From positions 1 to 64,000 of the forward strand of contig NZ_WBKB01000003.1 of assembly GCF_008831155.1 (NCBI RefSeq): a stretch of 64,000 nucleotides of DNA, given 5' to 3'. Numbering within the stretch: position 1 is the stretch's first letter; each line of letters begins with the position of its first letter. Positions 23,736 through 32,891 of the stretch are shown here, one piece after another. The notes under the pieces are model-generated. The model saw only the letters and a list, made by a program, of their open reading frames with translations, had not been told where the DNA came from and did not search any database. The position numbers and the translations under genes are program-made. Origin of the DNA: Gulosibacter chungangensis. GTDB lineage: Bacteria > Actinomycetota > Actinomycetes > Actinomycetales > Microbacteriaceae.

Positions 23736-24296
23736 ATGGGAACGTTGAGTTACACCGTCACCATTTCGGTTGATGGCTATGCCGCGGATGCGAACGGCGA
23801 GTTTGACTGGTCGGCGCCGACTGACGAGGTTTTCCAAGCGCACATTGACCGGATGTTTGATGTCTCCGCCGAGGTGCTGGGCCGCAAAACATACCAGCTG
23901 ATGACCTATTGGGAGCGCGACGACGAGTCCTGGGGTGAAGCGGAGTGGGAGTTTGCCAGACGCTGGCGCGATATCGACCACATCGTCGCCTCCTCAACCC
24001 TCGCGCCCAGCGACTTGGTGTCGAAACGGGCGCGACTCGTGCCCCAACTTTCGCTCGCGGAGCTTGAACAGATCGTCAGAAACGCGCCCAAAGAGGTGGA
24101 GATCTTCGGCCCGACCACCGCCGCGCCGGCCATCCGAGCTGGGATGGTAAATGACTTCCGGTTCTTTGTCGTGCCGAAAATCGTCGGCGGTGGATTGCGC
24201 GCGATCCCGAGTGACGTGCGGCTCGATCTGCGACCCGCCGAGCAACGAACCTTCAGTAACGGTGCGGTGTATCTGCACTACACGCGTTCCGGTTAG
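23736..24296 (+). CDS. Dihydrofolate-reductase-like (RibD C-terminal) protein
   Basis: A 186-residue protein. TVTISVDGYAADANGEFDWS, EVLGRKTYQLMTYW, IVASSTLAPSD, EVEIFGPTTAAPAIRAGMV and FFVVPKIVGGG follow the RibD-C/DHFR-like fold used by many YyaP/YwjB-type proteins. The NADPH-binding GxxxxA region is present. It does not belong to a riboflavin operon; substrate unknown. It begins 6 nt after the CMD gene, so they are likely co-transcribed. Its stop overlaps the stop of the convergent zinc-finger gene. Confidence 0.85.
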   Translation: MGTLSYTVTISVDGYAADANGEFDWSAPTDEVFQAHIDRMFDVSAEVLGRKTYQLMTYWERDDESWGEAEWEFARRWRDIDHIVASSTLAPSDLVSKRARLVPQLSLAELEQIVRNAPKEVEIFGPTTAAPAIRAGMVNDFRFFVVPKIVGGGLRAIPSDVRLDLRPAEQRTFSNGAVYLHYTRSG

Positions 24297-24637
24297 TCCG
24301 TTTCAAAGTAGAGGGATGCGTGCGTCTTGCAGCCGGGGTTGAAGGCAGCTTGGCAATTCGGGCAGTCAGCGGTCGCCAGGTACGCGGTCACCGTAATTTC
24401 CCGGCCGCAGGATCCGCATAACACTGCTTCATCATCGAAGCGGGATGCAGGCCAGGGGACAGCGGGATGGTCAGCGAGTTCTTCGTGGCAGAGGTGGCAG
24501 GGGTAGTACTGATTGCAGCACACGTGCTTGATCGCGATGATGTCGATGTCTTGGTGATAATGCTTGCAGCGTGTCCAGGCATCACCGCCGTAGACGGGGA
24601 TCCCTTCGACGAAGCTCGGTATTGATTGCTCAGTCAC
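24293..24637 (-). CDS. CHY zinc finger protein
   Basis: A 114-residue protein. WTRCKHYHQDIDIIAIKHVCC then YYPCHLCHEELADHP and VLCGSCGREITV, ATADCPNCQAAFNPGCKTH show the CHY-type zinc finger array: C/H pairs spaced for about three zinc ions. In bacteria these short proteins are of unknown function and probably bind protein. It overlaps the upstream threonine-synthase-like gene by 8 nt, so the two are probably one operon. Confidence 0.88.
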   Translation of the reverse strand: MTEQSIPSFVEGIPVYGGDAWTRCKHYHQDIDIIAIKHVCCNQYYPCHLCHEELADHPAVPWPASRFDDEAVLCGSCGREITVTAYLATADCPNCQAAFNPGCKTHASLYFETD

Positions 24638-25766
24638 TGTGCACTTCCTCCGCTTCGAGTAGCTTGCTGACGGTCGAACTACCCTTCAGCCCTGAACCAG
24701 TGAGGAGCACGACCGTCCTGTCCGCTGGAGAAATAGTGCCACGCTCGAGGAGCGAAGTGAACCCAGCGGCCGCCACAGCACTCGTAGGCTCAACAAAAAG
24801 ACCGCGGGAACACAGGGCACGCAGCGCCGACACGATCTCGGCCTCGCTGACGGATACGGTCCCGCCCGCGGTGCCGCGCACGGCGGCAAGCATCTGTGAC
24901 AGTCGAAGAGGCACTGCGATCGACGTTCCCTCTGCGATCGTGGGGACGACCGGGCGGTCAACGTCGGCGGAGAACGCGGCGTCCACGGGGGAGCAATTGA
25001 ACGGCTGGGCGGCGAACAGCCGCGGTAACTTCCTGATCTGCCCGGCCGCGAGCAATTCTTGGAACCCGAGCCAGCATCCGAGCAAACTGCTGCCCGCACC
25101 CACTGGCACAATCACATTGTCGGGCGCCTGGAAACCCAGGTCCTCCCAGAGCTCATAGGCGAGGGTCTTTGTGCCTTGGAGGAAGAACGCCTGCCAGTTA
25201 TGGCTCGCGTAGAACGCGCCCTCGCTCGCTTGCCGGATTGCCTCGTGCTGGGATTCGATACGCGGGCCTTCGACCAACTGCACGTCCGCGCCGTAGGCAC
25301 GAACCTGAGCGATCTTGCCCGGCGACGTCGTGGCGGGCGCGAAAATCTTGACGCGCATCCCACCGGCGGCTCCGTAACCGGCTACCGAGGAGCCGCCGTT
25401 GCCGGAGCTGTCTTCCAGCACCGATTGGATGCCATGGTGACGTAAGTAGGACAGCATGACGCTCGTGCCGCGATCTTTGAAACTCCCGGTGGGATTCAGA
25501 AAATCGAGTTTGAAGAGCGACTCGCTCGCGGCATCCCAACCCTGCCTGAGCAGGGGCGTGCGGCCCTCACCGAGCGAAATGGGCGAAGGAATCTCGACCG
25601 GCAGCGCCGCCCGATAGCGCCATAGCGAGGGCTCCGAAGCGTCGATGTCTTCGCGCGAAATGCCGCGACCCGGCTCGAGCCACAGCGGTCGGCCAGCATC
25701 AGACCGCCACCGCGGCACGTCGATGTCGTACGTGCTGCCGTCAATCGGGTCCAAATACGTGCTCAT
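24630..25766 (-). CDS. PLP-dependent threonine-synthase-like enzyme
   Basis: A 378-residue enzyme of fold type II. LGEGRTPLLRQGW, LNPTGSFKDRG (PLP lysine), SSGNGGSSVAGYGAAGGM (phosphate-binding loop), QGTKTLAYELWEDLG, IVPVGAGSSLLGCWLGFQEL and VVLLTGSGLKGSS follow threonine synthase-type proteins. It would convert O-phosphohomoserine or a related amino acid; the SSGNGGSS loop differs somewhat from canonical ThrC (TSGNTG), so the substrate is uncertain. Co-transcribed with the CHY protein downstream. Divergent from the MHS symporter. Confidence 0.8.
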   Translation of the reverse strand: MSTYLDPIDGSTYDIDVPRWRSDAGRPLWLEPGRGISREDIDASEPSLWRYRAALPVEIPSPISLGEGRTPLLRQGWDAASESLFKLDFLNPTGSFKDRGTSVMLSYLRHHGIQSVLEDSSGNGGSSVAGYGAAGGMRVKIFAPATTSPGKIAQVRAYGADVQLVEGPRIESQHEAIRQASEGAFYASHNWQAFFLQGTKTLAYELWEDLGFQAPDNVIVPVGAGSSLLGCWLGFQELLAAGQIRKLPRLFAAQPFNCSPVDAAFSADVDRPVVPTIAEGTSIAVPLRLSQMLAAVRGTAGGTVSVSEAEIVSALRALCSRGLFVEPTSAVAAAGFTSLLERGTISPADRTVVLLTGSGLKGSSTVSKLLEAEEVHSD

Positions 25767-25899
25767 CGTCCCAAACTAGCGGGTGAACTACTGCAGGAAT
25801 ACCTGATTTGTCGCCTTATCAGACTCCTGCTGAGTGTTACCGTTAAGACCCTGGTATCCCTCGTGTTCCGAGGGGTAAATCACTGACAAAGGAGTCAGC

Positions 25900-27291
25900 G
25901 TGACCCACAATCCAGTTCATACAAGCGTCCGCGAGCGCAATAAAGTTCTCGCCGCGGTCGTGGTTGGCACCACCGTCGAGTGGTACGACTTTTTCATCTA
26001 TGCCTTCATGGCCAACCTCGTCTTCGCGCAGCTCTTTTTCGAGCCGGCAGGCCCAGGGTTGGCCCAGATCATTGCTTTGGTCTCCATCGGTATCTCCTTC
26101 CTCTTCCGACCTCTCGGTGCGTTCCTAGCCGGTCACTTCGGTGACCGGATTGGTCGACGACCGATGCTGGTGCTGACGCTCTTCCTTATGGGCGCGGCGA
26201 CCACGCTCGTGGGTGCGCTGCCGACCTACGACATGATCGGTGTCTTCGCGCCCATCATGCTGCTGTTGCTGCGCATCCTGCAGGGGCTGTCGGCCGGCGG
26301 TGAGTGGGGTGGCGCGGTGCTCATGGCCATCGAGCACTCGCCCAAACACCGGCGCGGTCTGTACGGTTCATTCGTGCAATCCGGTGTGCCGATCGGCATG
26401 CTGCTCGCCACCGGTATTCTGGCCGCTGTGCGTGCGCTCTTCCCCGGGGAATCTTTCCTCGAATGGGGCTGGCGAATCCCGTTCTTCATTTCCATCATCC
26501 TGGTCGTGCTCGGGTACATCGTTCGTCGATCTGTGGAAGAGTCGCCGGTCTTCCAGGAGATTAAGGAGACTGCCCAACAAGAGTCGGCGCCGATCGTGCA
26601 GGTATTCAAGCGCTACGGCTTGATTGTGCTGTTCTGTGCGCTCGTCTTTATGGGCAATAACGCTGTCGGCTACATGACCACCGGTGGCTATATTCAGGGA
26701 CTTGCCTCCCGCACCGTCGAAGAGGGCGGGTTTGGCTTTGACCCGGTTGGTGTCCAGCTGGCGAACCTTGCCGGTGCCGTCTCCTGGCTGATATTCACCT
26801 ATGTCGCGGGTTGGTTGTCGGACAAGATCGGCCGAAAACCGCTCTACTACATCGGATGGGTCGCGCTTATTGCCGGTGTGATCCCGCTGTTCCAGCTGTC
26901 CTCGATCGACGTGGCGGGCGTGGCCTGGGCCGTAACCATCCTGGGCGTTGGTCTCGGCCTCACCTACGGCGCGCAGGCGGCTTGGTACGCCGAATCCTTC
27001 CCCGCTTCGGTCCGGTACTCGGGTGTTTCGATCTCATACGCCATCGGTGCCGTGATTGGTGGGGCGTTCGCGCCAACGATCGCGCAGGCGCTGCTGCAAG
27101 CCACCGGTTCCACCTGGGCCATCGTGGTCTATTTGCTTGCCACGATTGTGATCTCGCTGGTCGGTACGACGCTGCTGCGTGACCGCACGCAGATTCCACT
27201 CTCGATCGAATTCGAGAACGAGGGGAACTGGGCACACTGGAAGAAGGGAGACCCCGATCCCACCGCGATAAGTTCGGGTGCAGGTCACTAG
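25900..27291 (+). CDS. MHS-family MFS symporter (KgtP/ProP-like)
   Basis: A 463-residue transporter with 12 predicted membrane helices. VVGTTVEWYDFFIYAFMANL is the helix-1 signature of the metabolite:H+ symporter group, GHFGDRIGRRPMLVLTLFLM the loop 2-3 motif, and GLSAGGEWGGAVLMAIEHSP the MHS-specific GGEWGG motif. It imports an organic acid, betaine or similar compound with protons. GTG start 6 nt after AAGGAG. The 133-bp gap to the divergent PLP enzyme holds both promoters. Substrate not determinable. Confidence 0.9.
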   Translation: MTHNPVHTSVRERNKVLAAVVVGTTVEWYDFFIYAFMANLVFAQLFFEPAGPGLAQIIALVSIGISFLFRPLGAFLAGHFGDRIGRRPMLVLTLFLMGAATTLVGALPTYDMIGVFAPIMLLLLRILQGLSAGGEWGGAVLMAIEHSPKHRRGLYGSFVQSGVPIGMLLATGILAAVRALFPGESFLEWGWRIPFFISIILVVLGYIVRRSVEESPVFQEIKETAQQESAPIVQVFKRYGLIVLFCALVFMGNNAVGYMTTGGYIQGLASRTVEEGGFGFDPVGVQLANLAGAVSWLIFTYVAGWLSDKIGRKPLYYIGWVALIAGVIPLFQLSSIDVAGVAWAVTILGVGLGLTYGAQAAWYAESFPASVRYSGVSISYAIGAVIGGAFAPTIAQALLQATGSTWAIVVYLLATIVISLVGTTLLRDRTQIPLSIEFENEGNWAHWKKGDPDPTAISSGAGH

Positions 27292-27301
27292 GATTGTTCG
27301 C

Positions 27302-27763
27302 ATGGGCGGGAAGAACGAGATCACCGAGGGCCACACCGGGGTCAACGCTAAAGACATTAAGACGACGCCGACCGAGCGCAATCCACTCGACTTCATTGAG
27401 TCGCTCGACACCGAGCGAAGGATTGTGCACGGTCGGCTGCTGCTCGACCTTTTCAACCGGGTCACCGGCGCGGAGCCGGTCATGTGGGGCCCGACGATGA
27501 TTGGGTACGGCCAGATCCATTACAAGTACGCCACCGGCCGCGAGGGTGACTGGTTCAAGCTCGGCTTTAGCCCGCGCAAAGCGAAACTGTCACTCTATGG
27601 GCTCACGGAAAGCCCCGAGTCACAGGCGCTTCTGCCCAGCCTTGGGAAACACACGCTCGGGGCCTCTTGTCTCTACGTGAATAAACCCGAAGACATCGAT
27701 CTGGAGGTTTTGGAGGAACTTATTCGGCTCGCATGGAATGCGGAGGTCGGCGGCGGCCACTGA
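27302..27763 (+). CDS. DUF1801 family protein
   Basis: A 153-residue protein. FIESLDTERRIVHGRLLLDL, TGAEPVMWGPTMIGYGQIHYKY, FKLGFSPRKAKLSLYGLTES, LPSLGKHTLGASCLYVNKPE and LEVLEELIRLAW follow the DUF1801 fold. Function unknown. ATG with TAGGAT ending 7 nt upstream; that -10 overlaps the stop codon of the MHS symporter, so the gene has its own promoter. Followed by a second DUF1801 gene of low similarity. Confidence 0.85.
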   Translation: MGGKNEITEGHTGVNAKDIKTTPTERNPLDFIESLDTERRIVHGRLLLDLFNRVTGAEPVMWGPTMIGYGQIHYKYATGREGDWFKLGFSPRKAKLSLYGLTESPESQALLPSLGKHTLGASCLYVNKPEDIDLEVLEELIRLAWNAEVGGGH

Positions 27764-27788
27764 GCGGCTCAGCGACTACGCTGAGCGC

Positions 27789-28154
27789 ATGCCTTATCCA
27801 AAACGCGATAACCCGGACGACTATTTCGACAGGCTTGAGCCGCACCAGCGCCCTCACCTCGACCAACTGCGGGCCATCAGCAATGAGTACGTCGACCGGG
27901 TCAGCGAAGAACTCCGTTGGAACCAGCCCGCGTACATCGCTGACGGGACACAGTGGATGCTGCAGGCCTTCAAGAACCACTGCTCGCTTCGCTTCACACC
28001 GGCATTCTTCGAGTCTTGGCAGCAGACTGTGGCCAATGCCGGCTACGAGCACGGAGCAGGATTCCTCAAGATTCGGTACGACCAAGAGGTACCGGCGGAC
28101 CTTTGCCGCCAACTGATCGACGCAAAGTTGTCCGACGCAAAACTGAGTGAGTAG
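27789..28154 (+). CDS. DUF1801 family protein (YdhG-like)
   Basis: A 121-residue protein. DDYFDRLEPHQRPHLDQLRA, RVSEELRWNQPAYIADGTQW, HCSLRFTPAFFESW and GFLKIRYDQEVPADLCRQL match the short YdhG/DUF1801 type. ATG at 27789 with TACGCT ending 6 nt upstream, probably leaderless; the upstream frame start at 27738 overlaps the previous gene. Not a close paralogue of its neighbour. Function unknown. Confidence 0.8.
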   Translation: MPYPKRDNPDDYFDRLEPHQRPHLDQLRAISNEYVDRVSEELRWNQPAYIADGTQWMLQAFKNHCSLRFTPAFFESWQQTVANAGYEHGAGFLKIRYDQEVPADLCRQLIDAKLSDAKLSE

Positions 28155-28177
28155 CTGCTCGGCGTAGCATTGCTCGG

Positions 28178-28954
28178 GTGTTGAGTTCCGCATTGCGAAG
28201 GGCAGACCACGCCCTGAAATCACTGTCACCGGGCTATTTTGCGCTGGTGATGGCAACGGGCATCGTGTCGATCGGCCTGCGCGAGAGCGGTTTCGACGTG
28301 GTCGCGCACTCACTGCTGGCATTTGCGGTGCTGGCCTATGTGTTTTTGGCCGTGCTCTACGTGCTTCGCTGGGTGCGCTACCGCCCCGAGGTGATGCGAG
28401 ACCTGCGGGATCCGGAAAAGTCTTTCGGCTATTTCACGATTGTGGCCGGTACCGGGGTGCTCGCCGTGGGGCTCCTCGATACCCGCTTTTCTGGTGCATC
28501 CGTCGCCTTGATGGGGCTCGCCGCGCTGATTTGGTTCGTGCCGGGACTCTCTACGCCGATCGGCATGCTCGCGGTGCTGTCTTGGTCAGTGGGCGCGCTG
28601 CTCTATGCGGGTATCGCGGTCTTGATCATTCTGCGTATTGTGCATCTTGGGCTTAGCGCGGCGGAATTCGAGCCCACCTACTGGGTTTCCATGGGCGCCT
28701 TGGCAATTTCAGTGGTCGCGGGCACCGGCATTATCGATATGACCGCCACACCCATGGTGCAAGCTGCCGGGGCCTTCATCGGTGGCACCGTAATCAGTTT
28801 TTGGTGTTTTGCTGCCTGGCTGATCCCCATGCTGCTTGCCGCGGGAGTGTGGCGGCACATACTCAATCGTGTCCCGCTGCGCTATACCCCTGGGCTGTGG
28901 TCGATGGTCTTCCCACTCGGGATGTTCGCGGTGGCTTCGATGACAGAGCGCTAG
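28178..28954 (+). CDS. TDT-family (TehA/Mae1-like) transporter, apparently short at the C-terminus
   Basis: A 258-residue membrane protein. LSPGYFALVMATGIVSIGL is the N-terminal TDT signature; further helices follow at about 40-60, 90-112, 115-135, 140-160, 175-195 and 205-230, and YTPGLWSMVFPLGMFAVASM is the conserved WxxxFPLGM segment. The family exports or imports C4-dicarboxylates, tellurite or sulfite. Relatives usually continue 30-60 residues after this segment; here the stop follows at once and overlaps the convergent TetR gene, suggesting loss of the last helices. GTG with TAGCAT ending 7 nt upstream. Confidence 0.7.
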   Translation: MLSSALRRADHALKSLSPGYFALVMATGIVSIGLRESGFDVVAHSLLAFAVLAYVFLAVLYVLRWVRYRPEVMRDLRDPEKSFGYFTIVAGTGVLAVGLLDTRFSGASVALMGLAALIWFVPGLSTPIGMLAVLSWSVGALLYAGIAVLIILRIVHLGLSAAEFEPTYWVSMGALAISVVAGTGIIDMTATPMVQAAGAFIGGTVISFWCFAAWLIPMLLAAGVWRHILNRVPLRYTPGLWSMVFPLGMFAVASMTER

Positions 28955-29514
28955 TGCGGCTCCGTCATCGCCAGTAGCTTCGGATAGGCGCTCGGGAGAT
29001 CTTCCGTCAGCACTTTTTCGTCATAGGCGGATGCGCAGGCGAGGCCTTCAGCGGCATAGCGCACGATTGCAATCTGCTGTGGGTCGAGGCCATCCTGCGC
29101 GAGGAAGTCGCGCCAGTAGGCGTTGTCTTCGAGGTTCAATTCGTGCACGCCGGGGAGGTTCTCCAAATAGGTCCCGAAATCTGCGTAGCTGGCGAATTCG
29201 GCGCGGATGGGGGAGTCGGGTGCGCACAGGGCACGCACGTAGGCTCGCAGCGCCTTTCCGGGATGATTTTCGGAGAGGTCAAGGCGCGTGCTGACGGCGG
29301 CACGCAGCCCCTCGAAATAGTCCCGCATGACTGCAAGCAGGAGTTCGTCCTTATTCGCGAAGTGATGCAGCAAACCGCTCTTTGACACGCCCGCGACCTC
29401 GGCCACCTGCTGGAGTGTCGCGGCGGTACCGCGTTCGGTCACAACCGTCCTGGCGGCGGTGAGAATCGCGGCACGCGTACGTTCGGTATTTCTGGACTTA
29501 TCGCTCGTAGTCAT
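28951..29514 (-). CDS. TetR family regulator
   Basis: A 187-residue regulator. RTRAAILTAARTVVTERGTAATLQQVAEVAGVSKSGLLHHF, read in parts, is a complete TetR helix-turn-helix, followed by NKDELLLAVMRDYFEG and a C-terminal helical ligand domain (YAAEGLACASAYDEK). It overlaps the upstream DHA2 efflux gene by 4 nt, so both are transcribed together from the promoter near 31060, and it probably represses that promoter through the palindrome at 31065-31076. The ligand is unknown but is probably a drug-like substrate of the pump. Confidence 0.88.
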   Translation of the reverse strand: MTTSDKSRNTERTRAAILTAARTVVTERGTAATLQQVAEVAGVSKSGLLHHFANKDELLLAVMRDYFEGLRAAVSTRLDLSENHPGKALRAYVRALCAPDSPIRAEFASYADFGTYLENLPGVHELNLEDNAYWRDFLAQDGLDPQQIAIVRYAAEGLACASAYDEKVLTEDLPSAYPKLLAMTEPH

Positions 29515-31050
29515 CGCACAACCTCAATCTGGCCGGTGTCCTCGCTCACGCGGATCCTGCGCGGAATTGTTCGCCAAGCAAAGATACCCGTAAGGATCAG
29601 CACCACCGCGGCGACGAGCGAGGTGACCTGCATTGCCCCGGTAAAACTCTCCTGCAACGCCGGAATAAGCGAAGGGTTGGCGACCGCAACGGCTTCAAGC
29701 CCCGAAGCGAGCGACTCTGTAGCAGCGTGCCGGTCGGCGGCCGACAGCGCCGAGAGATCCGGGAGCCGCATCCGGTACTGGGCGGTCAAGAGCGAACCCA
29801 ACACCGCAATGCCGAGCGCGACACCGAGCTCATAGGCCGTCTCAGAGATCGCGGATGCCGCACCCGCGCGAGCCCGGGGGACCGACCCGACCACTGCATC
29901 CATTGCGACCGTTTCTGCCAGGCCGATTCCGAAACCCATGATGAGCAAGCCCGTGATGATGCCCGCAAGGCCCGGCATCCCCTCCGCATAGGAGATCACC
30001 GCGAAACCGATGCCGGTGAGGATCAAACCGAGACCGGTGGCGCCGCCGACCCCCAGCCGTGACACGACGAAGGACACCACGACCACCACAACCATCATGG
30101 CGAGCATCGCGGGAAGCTCCGTCAATCCGGCCTGCAGCGGTTCGAGGCCGCGCACGAGCTGGAGGTACTGGGAGAAGAAAAACAGCATCCCACTGAGCGC
30201 GAAGATCGCGAAACCGATGGATATCACCGCGCCGCGGAATGCGGGCACCTTGAAGAGCTCGAGATCGACCATCGGCACCGGCAAACGCTTTTGACGGCGC
30301 AGGAAGAGCCAACTCGCGAGCAATCCCAAGGCGATCGCGGCGAAGAGCATCCAGTCGAATTTCGCACTAAAGACATGCTTGACCGCAAAGACCAAGGGCA
30401 CGATGGCCGCGATCGAAAGGATGCTGGAGAGCCAGTCGACCTTTTGCGGATGCGGGTTCTTTGACTCGGGCAGCAGGAAGAGACCGGCAGCAACGAGTAC
30501 GAGCATCACCGGGATATTGATGAGGAAGACCGAACCCCACCAGAAATGCTCGAGGAGGAAGCCACCCACGAGGGGCCCTACGGCGGCACCGCCGGAGGCG
30601 CCAGCTGACCAGATGGCAATGGCGCGGGTGCGCTGCGCTGGGATCGCGAACATGTGTCGCACGATCGACAGCGTGGAAGGCATTAGAGTCGCGCCGCTGA
30701 GGCCCAGGATCGCACGAGCGGCAATCAACACCTCGGCATTCGGAGCAAAGGCGGCGAGCGCCGACGCCAACCCAAACCCGACGGCGCCGATCAGCAGAAG
30801 CTTCTTGCGCCCAATCGTGTCCGCGACGTTGCCCATGGTGATGAGCAGGCCCGCCAGCGCAAAGGAATAGATATCGCCGATCCACAGCAGCTGATTCGCG
30901 GTGGGGTCGAGGGCGGCGCTCAGCGCGGGGACGGCAAGGGAGAGCACGGTGCCGTCAATGGCGAGCAGCACCACGGCGAGCACGAGCACGCCCAGGGCTG
31001 CCCATTCGCGGGCACCCGCGCGCGGTGAAGGCGGTCGTAATTCGAACATG
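29511..31050 (-). CDS. DHA2-family drug:H+ antiporter (MFS)
   Basis: About 512 residues with 14 predicted helices. LLAIDGTVLSLAVPALSAAL is the DHA2 helix-1 motif (D-T-x-x-x-x-AxP), GNVADTIGRKKLLLIGAVGF is motif A, and LGLSGATLMPSTLSIVRHMF is the helix-5 region as in QacA/SmvA. It exports toxic compounds, perhaps quaternary ammonium or dyes. ATG 31050 is chosen because TACTAT ends 7 nt upstream (leaderless); the ATG at 31058 overlaps that -10, and the frame is open to 31127. Operon with the TetR gene. Confidence 0.88.
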
Positions 31051-31064
31051 AGGTCCATAGTACA

Positions 31065-31076
31065 GACCAAATAGTC
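31065..31076. promoter_or_regulatory. Candidate TetR operator
   Basis: GACCAAATAGTC, an imperfect 12-bp palindrome (GACYA-NN-TRGTC), sits directly upstream of the -10 TACTAT of the efflux gene, where bound repressor would block RNA polymerase. Confidence 0.45.
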
Positions 31077-31095
31077 GGTTGTGGAATTGGTGTCG

Positions 31096-31389
31096 CTAGC
31101 GAATCTCGAAGACACCGTCAGCGTCACGCTGATTGGCCGTGTCGCGCTCGAGTTCGGTCAGCGGGGTGACCCCGACCGACTCGACCCGAGCCGCGGGTGG
31201 GCCCTGCTCACACCACGCCAGAAGTGCATCCACCGCCTCAGTGGAGCCGTGGAATTCCGCTTCCACGCGACCGTCAGCGAGGTTCCGCACCCAGCCGGTG
31301 ACACGGCGATCCTCGGCAGCTTGGCGGGTGGAATAGCGATAACCGACACCTTGCACCCGGCCAGAAATGACCACGTGGACTGATTTCAT
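31096..31389 (-). CDS. acyP: Acylphosphatase
   Basis: A 97-residue enzyme. [20 protein letters not shown] contains the GRVQGVGYR phosphate-binding loop, and [20 protein letters not shown] the NLxDGRVE motif with the catalytic asparagine. It hydrolyses acyl phosphates. ATG at 31389 is chosen because the fold begins there; the upstream extension in the frame overlaps the MgtC stop. It lies 10 nt after the MgtC gene, probably one operon. Confidence 0.92.
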   Translation of the reverse strand: MKSVHVVISGRVQGVGYRYSTRQAAEDRRVTGWVRNLADGRVEAEFHGSTEAVDALLAWCEQGPPAARVESVGVTPLTELERDTANQRDADGVFEIR

Positions 31390-31399
31390 GACTCGCTCC

Positions 31400-32125
31400 T
31401 TATTCTCGGTTGGCCTCGTCGGATTCCTCATCGGTGAGCACCTCGATTGCGAGCACTCCCGGCAGTTCGGTGAGCGTTTCGACCAATTCCCCCTGTCCCA
31501 TTGGGCGGAGGAGTCGAAAGGTCATTGTGGCTTCGACAATCGTGTGTTCCCTTCCAGGAATGCGGGCGGTGCTGTGCAGGCTTGCCGTGTAGCCGAGGCC
31601 GGACGCAGCTGCGAGGATGGTGCGCAAGATGCCTTGGCCGTCAAAGTATTCGAATCGCAGGGTGCGCTCGCGGTGGGGTTCGCGAATCTTGCGCACCACC
31701 ACGGTCATGAGTGTCACGGAGAGGAGGTACAGCAGTACCGCTATCCCCGCGATTACCGGCATTCCCGCCCCGCACGCCATACCGATCGATGCTGTGACCC
31801 AGATCGATGCCGCCGTGGTGAGCCCGGCAACCACGCTTTGGCGCACGAAAATCACCCCGGCACCGAGGAAACCGATTCCGGTAACCACCTGCGCGGCGAT
31901 CCGTGCGGGGTCTTGTGGCGGGTCACCGGTGGTCATTCCGCTGAAGCCGTAGACCGAAACGAGCGTGAAGAGCGCGGCACCGACTCCGACCAGGATGTGT
32001 GTGCGAGCACCGGCGCTCTTGTGTCGAAATTCTCGCTCGATCCCAATCACCGCGGCGAACACGAAGGCAATCAGCAGCAGCACAATTTGGCTCAGCGTCG
32101 AATCGTCGAACAACACAAACTCCAT
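31400..32125 (-). CDS. MgtC/SapB family membrane protein
   Basis: A 241-residue protein. Five N-terminal helices include [21 protein letters not shown] and [15 protein letters not shown], the conserved MgtC motifs (GxERExRxKxAGxRT and GIGFLGAG). A soluble C-terminal domain (about 150-241) with two ACT-like halves follows ([37 protein letters not shown]). MgtC proteins modulate ATP synthase or K+/Mg2+ homeostasis. ATG 32125 with GGAAGGAG upstream. Operon with acylphosphatase. Confidence 0.9.
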   Translation of the reverse strand: MEFVLFDDSTLSQIVLLLIAFVFAAVIGIEREFRHKSAGARTHILVGVGAALFTLVSVYGFSGMTTGDPPQDPARIAAQVVTGIGFLGAGVIFVRQSVVAGLTTAASIWVTASIGMACGAGMPVIAGIAVLLYLLSVTLMTVVVRKIREPHRERTLRFEYFDGQGILRTILAAASGLGYTASLHSTARIPGREHTIVEATMTFRLLRPMGQGELVETLTELPGVLAIEVLTDEESDEANRE

Positions 32126-32229
32126 GTGCGGCTCCTTCCACATGAAGCGATCACCGCGTGCTGGGACAATCAGTGTAGGCATTGCGGCCGAAATATCGCC
32201 GAACCATTGCTCGTCGTTGGAGGTGGCCC

Positions 32230-32826
32230 ATGCGGGATAGCGCGCAAGACCGCGTCAGCGCGGCCATGCTGGCAGTGTCACGGGCCGATTTCCTCCCGGC
32301 CTCCCAGCGCGGTCGCGCCGACTATGACGGCCCAATCAGGATCGGCTTCGGTCAAACCAACTCACAACCCCGCACGGTCGCCTCGATGCTGCGGCTGCTG
32401 GATGTACAACCCGGCCAACGGGTGCTGGATGTGGGTTCGGGGTCCGGGTGGTCAACGGCGATTCTCGCCGAGTTGGTGGGGCCGAGCGGGCAAGTGATTG
32501 GCGTCGAGCGAGTTCCGGAACTCGTCGAGCGTTCTCTGAAGGTCTTGGCTGCGCGTGCCAAAGCGAGCGCGGCGGCCTGCCCCACGCCAGAAATCTGCCA
32601 GGCCCAGCCGGGAGTCCTCGGGTGGCCGGAGGCTGCGCCTTTTGACCGCATCCTCGTCTCGGCCGAGGCGCGAGAACTACCCGAACAACTTGTTGAGCAG
32701 CTCGCGGTGGGTGGCCGACTGGTGATTCCGGTTCGGAAAACCATGATGCTGGTCACGAAGGATGCGGACGGTATAGCAGTGACGCACCACGGCGCCTATG
32801 TGTTTGTTCCGCTCATTGAAGATTGA
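32230..32826 (+). CDS. Protein-L-isoaspartate O-methyltransferase-like protein
   Basis: A 198-residue methyltransferase. AMLAVSRADFLPASQRGRA, FGQTNSQPRTVASMLRLLDV, VLDVGSGSGWSTAILAELVG (SAM loop), VIGVERVPELVERSLKVL and PFDRILVSAEARELPEQLVEQL follow the PCMT family, which repairs isoaspartyl residues. GQxxSQP, typical of true PCMTs, is present as GQTNSQP. ATG 32230 is preceded by GGAGG. The C-terminal part is short, so the enzyme may act on a different substrate. Confidence 0.8.
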   Translation: MRDSAQDRVSAAMLAVSRADFLPASQRGRADYDGPIRIGFGQTNSQPRTVASMLRLLDVQPGQRVLDVGSGSGWSTAILAELVGPSGQVIGVERVPELVERSLKVLAARAKASAAACPTPEICQAQPGVLGWPEAAPFDRILVSAEARELPEQLVEQLAVGGRLVIPVRKTMMLVTKDADGIAVTHHGAYVFVPLIED

Positions 32827-32891
32827 GGTCACGCGCTGAGGCAGGCACGGTGTCGGGCCGAATCTGCAGCGGTCGGCCCTACCATCGAGGC

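Noticed and set aside
31367-32497. A 376-codon plus-strand frame across acyP, mgtC and the methyltransferase
   Set aside because: It crosses two well-supported genes on the other strand and has no recognisable domain.
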